Source: 54-19 sp038210655
Lineage (GTDB): Bacteria > Chloroflexota > Chloroflexia > Chloroheliales > Chloroheliaceae
Assembly (NCBI GenBank): GCA_038210655.1
Contig: JBBQWM010000029.1
Location: 9,576 to 73,575, forward strand
Reading direction: 5' to 3'
Length of the DNA: 64,000 bases
Positions 52,674 through 61,766 of this stretch are shown here, piece by piece. The position numbers and the translations under genes are program-made. Below the pieces are notes generated by a model, which was not told where the DNA came from, did not search any database, and was given only the letters and a program-made list of their open reading frames with translations. Each line of letters opens with the position of its first letter. The first letter of the stretch is position 1.

Positions 52674-52765
52674 AGAGCCTGTTTCATAATGTTCAAGTAT
52701 GAGCCTAGAGGTGGTCTGAGACAACCTATTTTTGAGGCTAGGTTTACAATTATGAAACAGGCTCT
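52674..52765. mobile_element. MITE-like element with 17-bp perfect terminal inverted repeats
   Basis: AGAGCCTGTTTCATAAT (52674-52690) is exactly complementary to 52749-52765. Inside are a second pair, GAGCCTAGAGG and TTGAGGCTAGG-like arms. It is 92 bases long with no coding capacity. Sequences like GAGCCTGTTTCATAA are typical of insertion-sequence ends, so it may be moved by a transposase encoded elsewhere. Confidence 0.6.
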
Positions 52766-52952
52766 AAGTTCAAAGGTTAACTTCAAAAAATAATATGGCT
52801 TACTTCCTACACCCTAAAAACTCGCTGAAGTCATCTTGGTTTAAATGGGATTTTATTTAATTTGCGCTCAAATACTTCGTTTTTTACAAATCATTAAATC
52901 TAGCTTAGGAGTTAACTATTAAGTAGATAGGTTCAGTGTAAGGAGGTTTCAC

Positions 52953-55220
52953 ATGATTACGCGGAGACAATTCCTCAAGCTAAGTACCATCGCAGGAACG
53001 GGTATGGTGCTTATGCCAGGTCTGATTAGCTTGTCCGATTTAGATACCAAAAAAGCCTACGCCTTCAATCTCAACGCCAACCCTGGCTTGAGAAAGTTCG
53101 CCCAACCCCTGCGCGGGGTTGGCCCTGCCGGTATCCCGGTAGCCGTTAAGGATGGAATACGAGAGTACAATGACATTTTAGCCGATCACTATAGCATCAA
53201 TATCATCCAGTATACCGACCAACTCCACCCCCACCTACCCCCCACAACCTTATGGGGCTACAACCCTACTAAGGCTTTGGGAGTTACAGGCGAAGTAAGG
53301 CCGCGACATTTGGGCGGTATTATAATAGCCGAAAAGGGTCGCCCGATCCAGATTACCTTCAAAAATAACCTGAGAGACCCCTTGACCAAAAAGCCCCTCA
53401 AACACATCTTACCGGTTGATACCAGTATTATGGGAGCGGAGGGCGCTCAAAATCGAACCACCGTCCACTTTCACGGTGGAGAAGTCCCCTGGCTTAGTGA
53501 CGGCGGGCCTTTTACCTGGTTCGACTCAGAAGGCAATTACGGTGAGAGCATCATAGACAAAAAAGGGCGAAATCTCTATAAGGTGATAAACCCGCATCTA
53601 AAGCCGGGCGAGGCCGAATACTACTATCCCATTAACCAGAGCGCTCGGTTTGGCTGGTACCACGACCATGCCGTTGGTATCACCCGCCTCAACGCCTATG
53701 CCGAGATCGCTTCAGCCTTGTTGATCCGCGATAACTTTGAACGCAGTCTGATTGGTCGCGGTCTACCTGATTTTATCGAAAAAGGTGGGCGTGAAATCCC
53801 TATCATTATTCAAGAAAAAGTCTTTCTGCATGCCGACGACCCGAACTTCCCCGGCAGTGCCAAAACCAAAGGTAGCCTTTGGTATCCCTACAAGTATCAC
53901 TCAGAAGCAGCGCCTGATACGCATCCTGAGAATCTGCCTTTATCAGCGGTTCCAGAGTTTTTTGGGGATACGATGCTGGTCAACGGGGTTGTCTGGCCCC
54001 AGGCGACGGTCGAACCGCGTCGGTATCGGTTGCGGGTCCTTAACGCTACCCAGGCCCGCTTCCTAAATTTACAGCTATATGTAGCCAACCAGAGTGGTGA
54101 TTTGCCCGACTTTACCAAACCCGGCCCGGATTTCCTGGTAATCGGAACCGAAGGTGGTTTCCTGGCCCGACCAGCAGTGGTCAAAACCGGGAACCGGATT
54201 AAGACCCTCCCCCAGGAGATCGACCCTAGCACCGGGCAACCTATTGCAGATCGCTCGGTTGATGCGGCAAAACCGGGTGGAAGTTTGCTGACGGCTCCGG
54301 CAGAGCGCTTTGACATCATCATCGATTTCAAAGGCTTTGAAGGTAAGAAGCTGATTCTCTACAACGACGCTCCGGCCCCCTTCCCCATGGGTTCCGCTGA
54401 TAACGATGGCCCAGCCGTAGAAGTGAGCGTACACGGGAAAATCGAGAAAATCTTTACCAACCAGATGATGATGCGGTTTGATGTAGGCACGAGTGTCACA
54501 GCCCCGGCAGACCCACCCCTGAACATCACTCCGGCTTTGAAGCTGGCGACTGATCCAAAGTCGGGCATCGATCCTTCGCTGGTCGGCAAGTGGACTACCC
54601 AACCCAGCACGCTACCCCTGACCGATTTACCGCAAGGGGTCAAAATCTCAAAGGTGCGCCAGTTGACCTTGAATGAGATTTTCGATCAGGAAGGGCGGCT
54701 AATTCAGATGCTTGGCACAAATCAGACCCAAGCTCTGCCGACGAACTTTAGCTTGCCGGACCAAACACCGGGCGGCCCAAAGACTTTCGCCCAGGAGTAC
54801 ATAGCCCCCACTACCGAAGACCCTCAAGTCGGTACGGTTGAGGTCTGGCAAATCGCCAATCTTACGGCGGATACCCACCCGATGCACTTCCATTTGGTAA
54901 ACGTCCAGCTTTTGTCGCGCCAACCCTTTACGGACTACCTCACCAATACCAGCGGAGTCGGCAGCCCGACCGGACTTGGTATTGCGCGTGGCCCCGAACC
55001 GACCGAACTAGGTTGGAAAGATACGGTCAAGATGCATCCGGGTGAGGTTACAACCATTATAATGCGCTTCGACCTGCAACCGGTTCCTTTCGTAGTCCCA
55101 CCTAGCCCCCGAACGGGCGGTAACGAATACGTCTGGCACTGTCATATCCTGGAACACGAAGAACACGACATGATGCGTCCGTTAGTCGTCAGGGGTGCAA
55201 ACCCGGTCATCGATGAGTGA
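52953..55220 (+). CDS. Complete three-domain multicopper oxidase, CotA/bilirubin-oxidase-like
   Basis: The 755-residue exported enzyme oxidises phenols, bilirubin-like compounds or metal ions while reducing oxygen to water. A Tat-type signal (TRRQFLKLSTIAG) starts it. All four copper motifs are present: TVHFHGG (H172, H174), WYHDHAVG (H237, H239), THPMHFHL (H642, H645, H647) and VWHCHILEHEEHDMM (H729, C730, H731, H735, M740). The axial position is Met, as in CotA. At 755 residues it is longer than CotA (about 510), with added loops. AAGGAGG lies 7 bases upstream. It has no linked partners, in contrast with the split set at 30493-33201. Confidence 0.94.
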   Translation: MITRRQFLKLSTIAGTGMVLMPGLISLSDLDTKKAYAFNLNANPGLRKFAQPLRGVGPAGIPVAVKDGIREYNDILADHYSINIIQYTDQLHPHLPPTTLWGYNPTKALGVTGEVRPRHLGGIIIAEKGRPIQITFKNNLRDPLTKKPLKHILPVDTSIMGAEGAQNRTTVHFHGGEVPWLSDGGPFTWFDSEGNYGESIIDKKGRNLYKVINPHLKPGEAEYYYPINQSARFGWYHDHAVGITRLNAYAEIASALLIRDNFERSLIGRGLPDFIEKGGREIPIIIQEKVFLHADDPNFPGSAKTKGSLWYPYKYHSEAAPDTHPENLPLSAVPEFFGDTMLVNGVVWPQATVEPRRYRLRVLNATQARFLNLQLYVANQSGDLPDFTKPGPDFLVIGTEGGFLARPAVVKTGNRIKTLPQEIDPSTGQPIADRSVDAAKPGGSLLTAPAERFDIIIDFKGFEGKKLILYNDAPAPFPMGSADNDGPAVEVSVHGKIEKIFTNQMMMRFDVGTSVTAPADPPLNITPALKLATDPKSGIDPSLVGKWTTQPSTLPLTDLPQGVKISKVRQLTLNEIFDQEGRLIQMLGTNQTQALPTNFSLPDQTPGGPKTFAQEYIAPTTEDPQVGTVEVWQIANLTADTHPMHFHLVNVQLLSRQPFTDYLTNTSGVGSPTGLGIARGPEPTELGWKDTVKMHPGEVTTIIMRFDLQPVPFVVPPSPRTGGNEYVWHCHILEHEEHDMMRPLVVRGANPVIDE

Positions 55221-55249
55221 AGAAGTTAATAGCACTATCAAACAAAGCT

Positions 55250-55303
55250 GGTATCAATATGCACAGAGCCGCTTACGAAGGCGGCTCTGTGCATATTGAT
55301 ACC
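55250..55303. terminator. Perfect 23-bp hairpin after the multicopper oxidase gene
   Basis: Arms 55250-55272 and 55281-55303 are exactly complementary with an 8-base loop; the inner part is GC-rich (AGAGCCGC/GCGGCTCT). No T run follows, so it may be a 3'-end stabiliser or a repeat element rather than a classic terminator. Confidence 0.5.
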
Positions 55304-55420
55304 TGACTACATGCTCAAAAATATATCTTAGAAAATTTTCGCAACTGTTCGGCCTAACGGTTGAGTTGAGAGATGGAATTGGTAACGAGCTTATCTTAAA
55401 AAGCAAGCAGGACGTAATGT

Positions 55421-56338
55421 TTATTTATTTTCTAATCGGCGTATCTTTGCGTCCATTTCTTCCAACTGTCGCTGTAAAACCTCTTTAGCCTGCCGCTCGG
55501 AGGCTTCGCGTTGCATCGCCGCTTCTTTAGCTTGTCGTTCGGAGGCTTCGCGTTGCATCGCTATTTCTTTGGCCTGCCGCTCAGCGGCTTCGCGTTGCAT
55601 CGCTATTTCTTTGGCCTGCCGCTCCGCTTCTTTGGCGCGTCGCTCGATGGCTTCCCGTCGCTCTGCCGCTTGCCGCTCGGCTTTTTCCTCTTCTCCCTCG
55701 TTTAGCCAACGCTGCCCTAGCCGATCCTCTAGCCAGATCGACTTGCCATCCACCACCAGCCAGCTTTCTAGCTCTTCGCTCCACATCCGCCGATTTTCTT
55801 CCAATTTGAGTAGCTCATAGCGTCCTACCACTAAGCGCCAACCCTTCAAAACTGGCTCTTTGCGCTGGCGTGGCCTGCTTCGGGGGTCGTACACAAAGTA
55901 TTCCTTTACGCCCCACCGCTCGTACCGCTTTGGTTTCTCTTCCAGGTCAACCTTTGCCGTCGCTTTTGAGATAACCTCGAAGATGACCGCCGGTGGTGGC
56001 CCGTCTACTCCCAATCGATACCCCCGCTCCTGTGGAATTTCTTGGCTCGTCTTTAGTACAAAGACATCGGGATAGAGCGGGGTCTCCTTTTTATCGGGTG
56101 TTTCAAAGAAATTGACTTCGCGGTCGATTTGATAGCCTTCGAGACGGTAATGCCATTGGAGAGTCTGCTTGAGATAATCGACCACCTGGTTATGTTTAGG
56201 GTTAGGCATATCGCCGCGCTCCTGGCGTAGTTTGAGATAATTATTCTGGTCGTCGTAAAAGTAATCAATCTCATCGATCTTAGCTTGAGCGAGGTCGAGG
56301 GATTGAGCGTGTAGGACTGTTTCGGGTTTGGCAGTCAT
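55421..56338 (-). CDS. Uma2-family (DUF820) PD-(D/E)XK protein with coiled-coil tail
   Basis: The 305-residue protein has the Uma2/DUF820 fold, related to restriction endonucleases and very common in Cyanobacteria and Chloroflexota. Seen: NHQVV-like KHNQVVDYLKQTLQWHY, the nuclease motif YPDVFVLKTS followed by PPAVIFEVISKATAKVDLEE and KPKRYERWGVKEYFVYDPRS. From about residue 215 the protein is a charged coiled coil with four 14-residue units (ERQAKEIAMQREAA type). The Asp, Glu and Lys of the nuclease core appear present (D-x15-20-E-V), but activity is unproved in this family. Confidence 0.87.
   Translation of the reverse strand: MTAKPETVLHAQSLDLAQAKIDEIDYFYDDQNNYLKLRQERGDMPNPKHNQVVDYLKQTLQWHYRLEGYQIDREVNFFETPDKKETPLYPDVFVLKTSQEIPQERGYRLGVDGPPPAVIFEVISKATAKVDLEEKPKRYERWGVKEYFVYDPRSRPRQRKEPVLKGWRLVVGRYELLKLEENRRMWSEELESWLVVDGKSIWLEDRLGQRWLNEGEEEKAERQAAERREAIERRAKEAERQAKEIAMQREAAERQAKEIAMQREASERQAKEAAMQREASERQAKEVLQRQLEEMDAKIRRLENK
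55488..55640. repeat. In-frame 42-base tandem repeats in the Uma2 gene
   Basis: Units start at 55488, 55530, 55572 and 55614 (the last partial) and differ at few positions. Each encodes 14 residues, i.e. two coiled-coil heptads, so gain or loss of a unit would keep the helix register. Confidence 0.88.
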
Positions 56339-56473
56339 AATGCTACCTGCCTTTCATTAAGCAAAAATAAAATGATTGCGGTTGCCATCTGCTCTATTAT
56401 AACCTAGTTGTCCTCAAATTAGTAATTACTAACCGATCCAAATCAGCTCGTAAAAGCTGGGGTTTGATTTCCT

Positions 56474-57607
56474 TTAGCTTGTCCTAGCTTTTACCGATCC
56501 GCTTGTGCTAGAAGCGGGGCGCAGCAGCCACCAAACCAAAAAGCCGCAAACCAGCAGACTGGCCCATACCGGCGGACGACCGTAGAAATAAATTAGCTGC
56601 AACCCCAATCCGATCAATAGCAGAAAATAAAGATTGACCCGACGGTCGGCACTCAGTTGGACGGCCCTATCTACCAATAAGGGGATCACGACGATAAAGC
56701 CGTAGACCAATAACCGATCTACATTATGAGCAACCACAAGTTGAACGTAGATGATCGCAAGATAGGCTAGTTCGGCTTTGCGGCTGGCAAGATAAGATAA
56801 GGTCTGGCGTGGACGATAGAAAACCAACATCAGGGCTGGCCCCCATGTACCCAGAAAAGCAAAGTTTAGCCGCATCAAGAAACTGACGACCCCTTCCCCG
56901 AAATATTTGTGCGCCACCACATCTTGAATTTCAGCCAGATAGCTATAGCTATTCGAGGCCGGAAAAGCCACCCGCAACCCGACCACCACTAGAATAGGGG
57001 CAAGACAAAGCCCTAACTTGGCCCGCCAGCCTAACCCTCGCGCCGCGACCACCATCGGCAGCAACGCTAGAGTAGTCTCTTTTGCCAGCGCCCCAAGTAT
57101 CAGGATAGACAAGAGCAACAAGGGACTTTTCTTATCAAAATTGGTAAAGGAAAGTAGATAAAAACCGAGAGCGATAGCGCAGAGCGCCAGAGGATCGGAC
57201 AGGTAAAAGTCGCGCAGATTAAAAATCAGACCTGCCAGCGAAAAAAATAGAACAAGACCAAATATTGCCCCATTCTCGTCATAACCCAGACGGCCCAGAT
57301 AGGCGTAGAGGGTCAGAGCGGCCCCACCCAGACCAAGCAAAGTGATAAGCATGAACGAGACGCGCCAATCGAGGGGGCTAAGATAGACCAACAGGGGAGC
57401 CAGAATACGCCAGCAGTAGGGCGCTTCACGGGCAAGCGGGTCGGTAGTGGAGAAAGGCTGACGGGACATGGCTATATAGCGGTAATGATCCCAGCGCGTC
57501 GGCAAATCGTCCGGCATGGGATAAGTCAGAAAGCCGTCCGCCAGCCAGATTGCGCTGAGGGCTACCGCCAGCCCTAACCCTACTATCATCACCGCCCGCC
57601 ACATCAC
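56474..57607 (-). CDS. Polytopic membrane protein, GT-C-like topology
   Basis: The 377-residue protein has about ten transmembrane helices, starting with VMIVGLGLAVALSAIWLADG. The first outside loop (YPMPDDLPTRWDHYRYIAMS) has Asp and Asp-His residues like those in GT-C glycosyltransferases, followed by YCWRILAPLLVYL. FNLRDFYLSDPLALCAIALG and LAKETTLALLPMVVAARG also fit that class. No family could be assigned with certainty. It lies 42 bases after the anti-sigma gene on the same strand and may be co-transcribed with the sigma/anti-sigma pair. Confidence 0.65.
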   Translation of the reverse strand: MMWRAVMIVGLGLAVALSAIWLADGFLTYPMPDDLPTRWDHYRYIAMSRQPFSTTDPLAREAPYCWRILAPLLVYLSPLDWRVSFMLITLLGLGGAALTLYAYLGRLGYDENGAIFGLVLFFSLAGLIFNLRDFYLSDPLALCAIALGFYLLSFTNFDKKSPLLLLSILILGALAKETTLALLPMVVAARGLGWRAKLGLCLAPILVVVGLRVAFPASNSYSYLAEIQDVVAHKYFGEGVVSFLMRLNFAFLGTWGPALMLVFYRPRQTLSYLASRKAELAYLAIIYVQLVVAHNVDRLLVYGFIVVIPLLVDRAVQLSADRRVNLYFLLLIGLGLQLIYFYGRPPVWASLLVCGFLVWWLLRPASSTSGSVKARTS

Positions 57608-57649
57608 ATCACCCGGCCCCGGTATGCTCCGGGTCTGCCAATAACCGAT

Positions 57650-59239
57650 TTAGCCCTGGAAAGGGTCGGGCAAATCCTGGTAAGTCGTATCGTTATAGAC
57701 CACATAGATACGCCGACCGTTGGTTGCCGAGGGATTGAAATACATCACGCCCCGGTCGAAGGACTGGAAAGCCGCCAGATCGGTACCAAGTTCGGGCGCG
57801 GTCGGACAGCCGAGGGCGTTCCGCACCGTCGGGTTGGTCGCCCAGATTGCTCCAAAGCCCCATACCGGGGTAGAACTGCAACTGGTAGCCGGAGGAGGCG
57901 TAGGTGTAATGGTCGGAACTGGCGTAGCACCCACCACCGTCGGCAAAGGAGTGGGCAATTCGCCGGGGCCGGGGTCATTAAAGCGAACCCAGCTTCCGCT
58001 ATTATAGAAAACGTAAATCACCCCGGCCTGCTTGTGCCAGACCATAAAACCGCGCTGGAAGGGTTCGTAGACCAACCCGGCCTGAGCTTCCTCAGCGCGG
58101 GGGCAACCGATCTTTTGCGCCACATCCGGGCGGTCGTTATAAAGTTTGCCAAACCCGCGCCGCAAGGCAACCGGGCAAGCCGATGAAGCCAGCGTCGTAG
58201 TCGGGACAACCGTCGGCGAGATAGGAGTTACCGTCGCGGTCGGCGTTACAGTTGCCGTCACTGTCACCACCGGGGTCGTCGGCACAATAGTAGTCGGCAC
58301 GGGGGTCGTGACCGACGGTGTAGTAACTGCCGGGGTCGTCGATGCAACCGTCGTAGCCCCTGGCGTGGTCGGAGTCCGGGTAGGAGTCGCCGGGTTAGTC
58401 GGTAACGCCGCCGTTGGCAAGGCCGTCGTTGGGGTAGGGCCGTTGCCGCCACCTCCGCTAGGGGTCGTCCCCGGTGTAACGATGGCGGTCGAGGTCGGGG
58501 CAGGTGTAACAGCTACCGTCGCGGTTGGGCGGGCAGTAGTAGGGGCAACCGAAGGGGTCGGGGTCGCCATTTTAGCTACTTTCAGACCAGGATTTTGGAC
58601 TTTGGCCCCACTGTTATCTTTGAGTTCCGGCTTGACTTCGACTTCGATTTTCTGGTTCTGGGTAATCAAGCTCTTGATCGGCAATTCGACTTTCGAGCCA
58701 TTGATCTGAATACGCCCATAATCCAACTCAAGCTGATTGCCCTGAGCATCCTTTGCCGAAATAAGGCTGGCCGCGTTATCAGCCAGGTATTTCTCGTCCA
58801 CTGGACGATTAAAGTTAATTACGATGGTCTGGCTACCGGCATCGGCAACCGGTTCGCCGTCAATCTGAAAAGGCTGAGTCCGTAGTAGCCCGATGATAAT
58901 CAAGGCTCCAAAAAGCGCCACCAACAAGCCCAGCGTCCCTAGCGCCAGCTTTTGCCCAAAGCTAAAAATAGGGCTGAGGCCACGACCACGCGGTCGAATA
59001 GGCGCAACCGCCACGCCGCCTCTGGTACGAGACAGCACTGCCGCCCGCAATTGGGGTGGTGGAACCGGGCGGCTCAAGCTGTGCATCTGAGTACGGATAT
59101 TGCGGTAGGCCGCCTGCGCCACCTGACAATCTTCACAATCCACAATATGCTGCTGGATAAAATTATCTTCAGCAGAAGTAGTCTCACCGTCCATTGCCGC
59201 CGATAGCAAGTGACGGCAACGCTGGCAATTCGGGTTCAT
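57650..59239 (-). CDS. Transmembrane anti-sigma factor with long ectodomain
   Basis: The 529-residue protein has an N-terminal zinc-binding anti-sigma domain (CQRCRHLLSAAMDGE; HIVDCEDC, the H-x3-C-x2-C motif). One transmembrane helix follows (LALGTLGLLVALFGALIIIG), then an Ig-like region with VIVNFNRPVDE-type strands and a Thr/Pro/Val linker of about 130 residues. Two LGFP-like units end it (LRRGFGKLYNDRPDVAQKIG, PVWGFGAIWATNPTVRNALG). It should hold the ECF sigma factor inactive until an outside signal. Its ATG overlaps the sigma stop by one base, with AAGGAGG inside the sigma gene, so translation is coupled. Confidence 0.88.
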   Translation of the reverse strand: MNPNCQRCRHLLSAAMDGETTSAEDNFIQQHIVDCEDCQVAQAAYRNIRTQMHSLSRPVPPPQLRAAVLSRTRGGVAVAPIRPRGRGLSPIFSFGQKLALGTLGLLVALFGALIIIGLLRTQPFQIDGEPVADAGSQTIVINFNRPVDEKYLADNAASLISAKDAQGNQLELDYGRIQINGSKVELPIKSLITQNQKIEVEVKPELKDNSGAKVQNPGLKVAKMATPTPSVAPTTARPTATVAVTPAPTSTAIVTPGTTPSGGGGNGPTPTTALPTAALPTNPATPTRTPTTPGATTVASTTPAVTTPSVTTPVPTTIVPTTPVVTVTATVTPTATVTPISPTVVPTTTLASSACPVALRRGFGKLYNDRPDVAQKIGCPRAEEAQAGLVYEPFQRGFMVWHKQAGVIYVFYNSGSWVRFNDPGPGELPTPLPTVVGATPVPTITPTPPPATSCSSTPVWGFGAIWATNPTVRNALGCPTAPELGTDLAAFQSFDRGVMYFNPSATNGRRIYVVYNDTTYQDLPDPFQG

Positions 59240-59985
59240 TAGCGCCGCCCTCCTTTCTTATCTTTGGCTTTAGTAGAAGCGGCCTGAATTGTACCGGCTT
59301 CGACCCGCTCGTAAATCTCGCGGAATTGCTCCCGCGCCCGAAACAACATCGATTTGACCGCCTGCCGGGAAGTTCCTAAAACCTCGGCGATTTCCTCGCA
59401 AGACAAATCCTGATACTCGCGCAACACCAGACAAAGCCGGTAGCGTTCGCTCATTTGGTTTAAGACGGCTTGAACCTGTTCGCGGGTTTCGCGGCCTGCC
59501 AGACGCTTTTCTGGCTCGTCCTGATCGCCTGCTGGGGTAATATTGGCGTGTTCACCGGGGTCCCAGGGCAACCAGCGTACAATCTTGCGGCGGCGTAATA
59601 CATCCATACAGGCATTGGAGGCGATCCGGTGCAGCCAGGCCGAAAGGTTTAGATCGGGGGAAGTTTTGGACAGCGCTTTATAAGCTTTGACAAAAACATC
59701 CTGTGTTATGTCAAAGGCATCATCAGGATTACCCATCAAACGATAAACCAGCCCATAGATAGGCCGCTCGTAACGTTCGTAGATCGCAGAAAATGCCGCT
59801 TCATCACCCTGTCGGGCGCGTTCTACCCAGGTGGCATCATCCCACACGTTGGTGTTGTATCCTTCTGTTGTACGACCGACCCGGATGGTGGGCGGTTCCC
59901 CATTGAGATTTAAGGGTAGCTCCCAGCCCCGTTTGGGCGGACTAATTGAAAAAAGCGTCTCGATAGGCGCAACTTGCCAGGTCAA
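59239..59985 (-). CDS. ECF RNA polymerase sigma factor
   Basis: Region 2 is seen as DEAAFSAIYERYERPIYGLV, NPDDAFDITQDVFVKAYKAL and FLHRIA-like LNLSAWLHRIASNACMDVLR. Region 4 has LVLREYQDLSCEEIAEVLGT followed by SRQAVKSMLFRAREQFR. The start is uncertain: TTG 59985 gives a 46-residue N-terminal extension, while GTG 59844 (with AGAAGGA about 11 bases upstream) gives the usual ECF length. Codon usage in the extension looks coding-like, so the longer form is given. It is followed directly by its anti-sigma gene. Confidence 0.9.
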   Translation of the reverse strand: MTWQVAPIETLFSISPPKRGWELPLNLNGEPPTIRVGRTTEGYNTNVWDDATWVERARQGDEAAFSAIYERYERPIYGLVYRLMGNPDDAFDITQDVFVKAYKALSKTSPDLNLSAWLHRIASNACMDVLRRRKIVRWLPWDPGEHANITPAGDQDEPEKRLAGRETREQVQAVLNQMSERYRLCLVLREYQDLSCEEIAEVLGTSRQAVKSMLFRAREQFREIYERVEAGTIQAASTKAKDKKGGRR

Positions 59986-60146
59986 AAATGCCTCCGTCCC
60001 TCCGATTAAGAATTCCCGTTCAGCATCAGGGCTACCCGGCCCTGTGTGCAGTCAGCTTAATATCTACCGACTATACTACTAGAACGGATAAAGAAGGGAC
60101 TGGTTGCTGTTTTTATTCCTACAACAAATTGCAAAACATTGGGCTG

Positions 60147-60219
60147 GTAGGGGCGACCCATGTGGTCGCCCGTGAAGACCGCGCCGGTCTCCGAGGGCGA
60201 TCACATGGGTCGCCCCTAC
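60147..60219. repeat. REP-like palindrome, family B copy 4
   Basis: Arms GTAGGGGCGACCCATGTGGT and the near complement ATCACATGGGTCGCCCCTAC, with inner AGACCG/CGGTCT. It lies between the ECF sigma and comEA-like genes. Related to 12383-12460 but with the core motif order changed. Confidence 0.8.
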
Positions 60220-60262
60220 AAAATATGTTCTGAATAGCTTATCGTTATAATGCGCTTTATGC

Positions 60263-61030
60263 CTAAAAAATTATCAAGTCTTTGATCTTATCGGCTACGC
60301 TTTTGGTAATACCGGTTACTTTGCGTAGATCATCGATACTTTTAAATGGCCCGTTTTTGGTGCGGTACTCCACAATGCGCTGAGAAAGAGTCGCGCCGAT
60401 CCCCGGCAATTTGTCCAATTCGGCAGCGCTGGCGGTGTTAACATTGATTTTGCCATCGCCCGGCGTGGCAGTGGCAGTGGGTGGGACAGCGATTGCCGGT
60501 GGTGAAATCGGCCCAACCACGACGGTCGCTGCCGGGGCCGTCGCTACCAGACGCGGCACTTCTATCCGCATCTCGTCCTTGACCCGTTGGGCCAGGTCAA
60601 GCTTGGTTTGGTCGGCCTGTTCCCCAAAGCCACCGGCCAATTGGATCGCGTCGATAATGCGGTCGCCGGAGTGCATCTGGTAGACTCCTGGTTTTTGCAC
60701 CTCGCCGGTAATAAAAACCTTGATGCTCGGATCGGCGGTCGGGCTGGGTGGGACGGTTGGAGTGACAGACCGGGCAGTCGGAACCGCTTTAGCCGAACCA
60801 CCTGTCGAGAGATTGCCATTGCTGGCCGAGGCGATTTCACTTTTAGACTCGCTCTTGGCTGCAAGGTTACTTACCAAAATACCGACCCCCATTAACAGGA
60901 TCAGGCTTATTATACCAAGCCCCCACAGTCTTTGCTTAGACAAATGCAAACTATATCCGCCTGCTGCCTTTTGATCTTGATCGGCAGGGGGCGAGTCAGG
61001 ATTGGGATCGAGGTTGAACGGTGCGGTCAT
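60263..61030 (-). CDS. ComEA-like DNA-binding protein
   Basis: The 255-residue protein has a cytoplasmic N terminus, one transmembrane helix (LWGLGIISLILLMGVGILVS, about 35-54), a Thr/Pro linker, an SLBB domain (about 105-155: IKVFITGEVQKPGVYQMHSG, DRIIDAIQLAGGF) and a C-terminal helix-hairpin-helix domain (INVNTASAAELDKLPGIGAT; IDDLRKVTGITKSVADKIKD). This is the layout of ComEA, which binds outside double-stranded DNA for uptake in natural transformation. comEC is not in the window. AAAGGAT precedes the ATG. Confidence 0.9.
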   Translation of the reverse strand: MTAPFNLDPNPDSPPADQDQKAAGGYSLHLSKQRLWGLGIISLILLMGVGILVSNLAAKSESKSEIASASNGNLSTGGSAKAVPTARSVTPTVPPSPTADPSIKVFITGEVQKPGVYQMHSGDRIIDAIQLAGGFGEQADQTKLDLAQRVKDEMRIEVPRLVATAPAATVVVGPISPPAIAVPPTATATPGDGKINVNTASAAELDKLPGIGATLSQRIVEYRTKNGPFKSIDDLRKVTGITKSVADKIKDLIIF

Positions 61031-61343
61031 AAGACTATCCTTTCACAAAGGCGAGAGATTTGGTTAGCCTTTTCCTAATTACTCCACGATGCTTAACTAT
61101 AATCGAATTTTAACCTGTTTAACCCGGAAGCGCAAGTATTAAACAAAGTCAGGGTGTGGCCCAGCCGGGCTAGTTTGCAGGTTGCAAAAATTGACGCACA
61201 TACTCTGTTTATTGAGTACTTCTTTGCTATAATAGATCAAACCAAAAATACCAGCGTTGGTTTACTTTTAATTTTTAGAACCTGACCGAAAAAGAACTTT
61301 TTAATCAGGCTCTTACTCTCGAAGAAGCGAAGGGACTCCTGCT
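61031..61343. other. Divergent intergenic region with a repeat element
   Basis: Holds a copy of the GGCTAGTTTGCA / TTGCAAAAATTGACGC repeat (about 61150-61200), related to 52250-52300 in the opposite orientation. A TATAAT lies at 61228-61233, but no good -35 box is present. AAGGGAC is the ribosome site of the next gene. Confidence 0.5.
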
Positions 61344-61730
61344 ATGCCCAATGAACCAGCACCTCAGGCCACCAGACATTACCGGGTCTTGATAGTGGAC
61401 GATAAACCCGAAATGCGACGGGCTTTTACCAATTTACTTTATTTTGAAGAGGATTTTACAGTTAGCGGAACAGCCGAGGATGGAGCCGAAGCGGTTAAAA
61501 AAGCCCAGGAATTGGCCCCCGATATAATTATAATGGACATTGAAATGCCGGTGCTGGATGGGATCGCTGCTACCCGCCAAATAAAACAAAACCAACCAAC
61601 CACTCTCATCGTGGCCGTTTCCAGCGAGATCCGCCACAAAACCCGCGCTCTGGAAGCTGGGGCAAATGCCTTTTTGACCAAGCCTTTTACCGCCGAAGAC
61701 CTGATCGCGACAATCCGCCAGGTGGGGTGA
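61344..61730 (+). CDS. Single-domain response regulator (CheY-like receiver)
   Basis: The 128-residue protein is a stand-alone receiver: acidic pair in VLIVDDKPE (D19, D20), phospho-acceptor D65 in IIIMDIEMPVLDG, a Ser (S93 or S94) where Thr is usual in VAVSSE, and K113 in FLTKPF. The short N-terminal extension (about 12 residues) is not unusual. It has no output domain, so it probably acts on a partner protein. No kinase is next to it. Confidence 0.92.
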   Translation: MPNEPAPQATRHYRVLIVDDKPEMRRAFTNLLYFEEDFTVSGTAEDGAEAVKKAQELAPDIIIMDIEMPVLDGIAATRQIKQNQPTTLIVAVSSEIRHKTRALEAGANAFLTKPFTAEDLIATIRQVG

Positions 61731-61766
61731 AGCTATTTCTCAAGATATTAAAGTAGGCGCGAAGGG

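Larger units (their letters stand above)
52086..52952. other. 867-base intergenic region with two repeat elements
   Basis: AT-rich; no gene seen. Contains a GGGTGAGCGT-type element with a hairpin (52250-52352), a TATAAT at 52485-52490 without a convincing -35 box, a MITE-like element (52674-52765) and AAGGAGG before the oxidase start. It must hold the promoters of the divergent FrnE-like and multicopper oxidase genes. Confidence 0.55.

Noticed and set aside
57720..58709. Plus-strand VGV/TVGVTVAVGV-type frames
   Set aside because: They are antisense to the Thr/Pro/Val linker of the anti-sigma factor.
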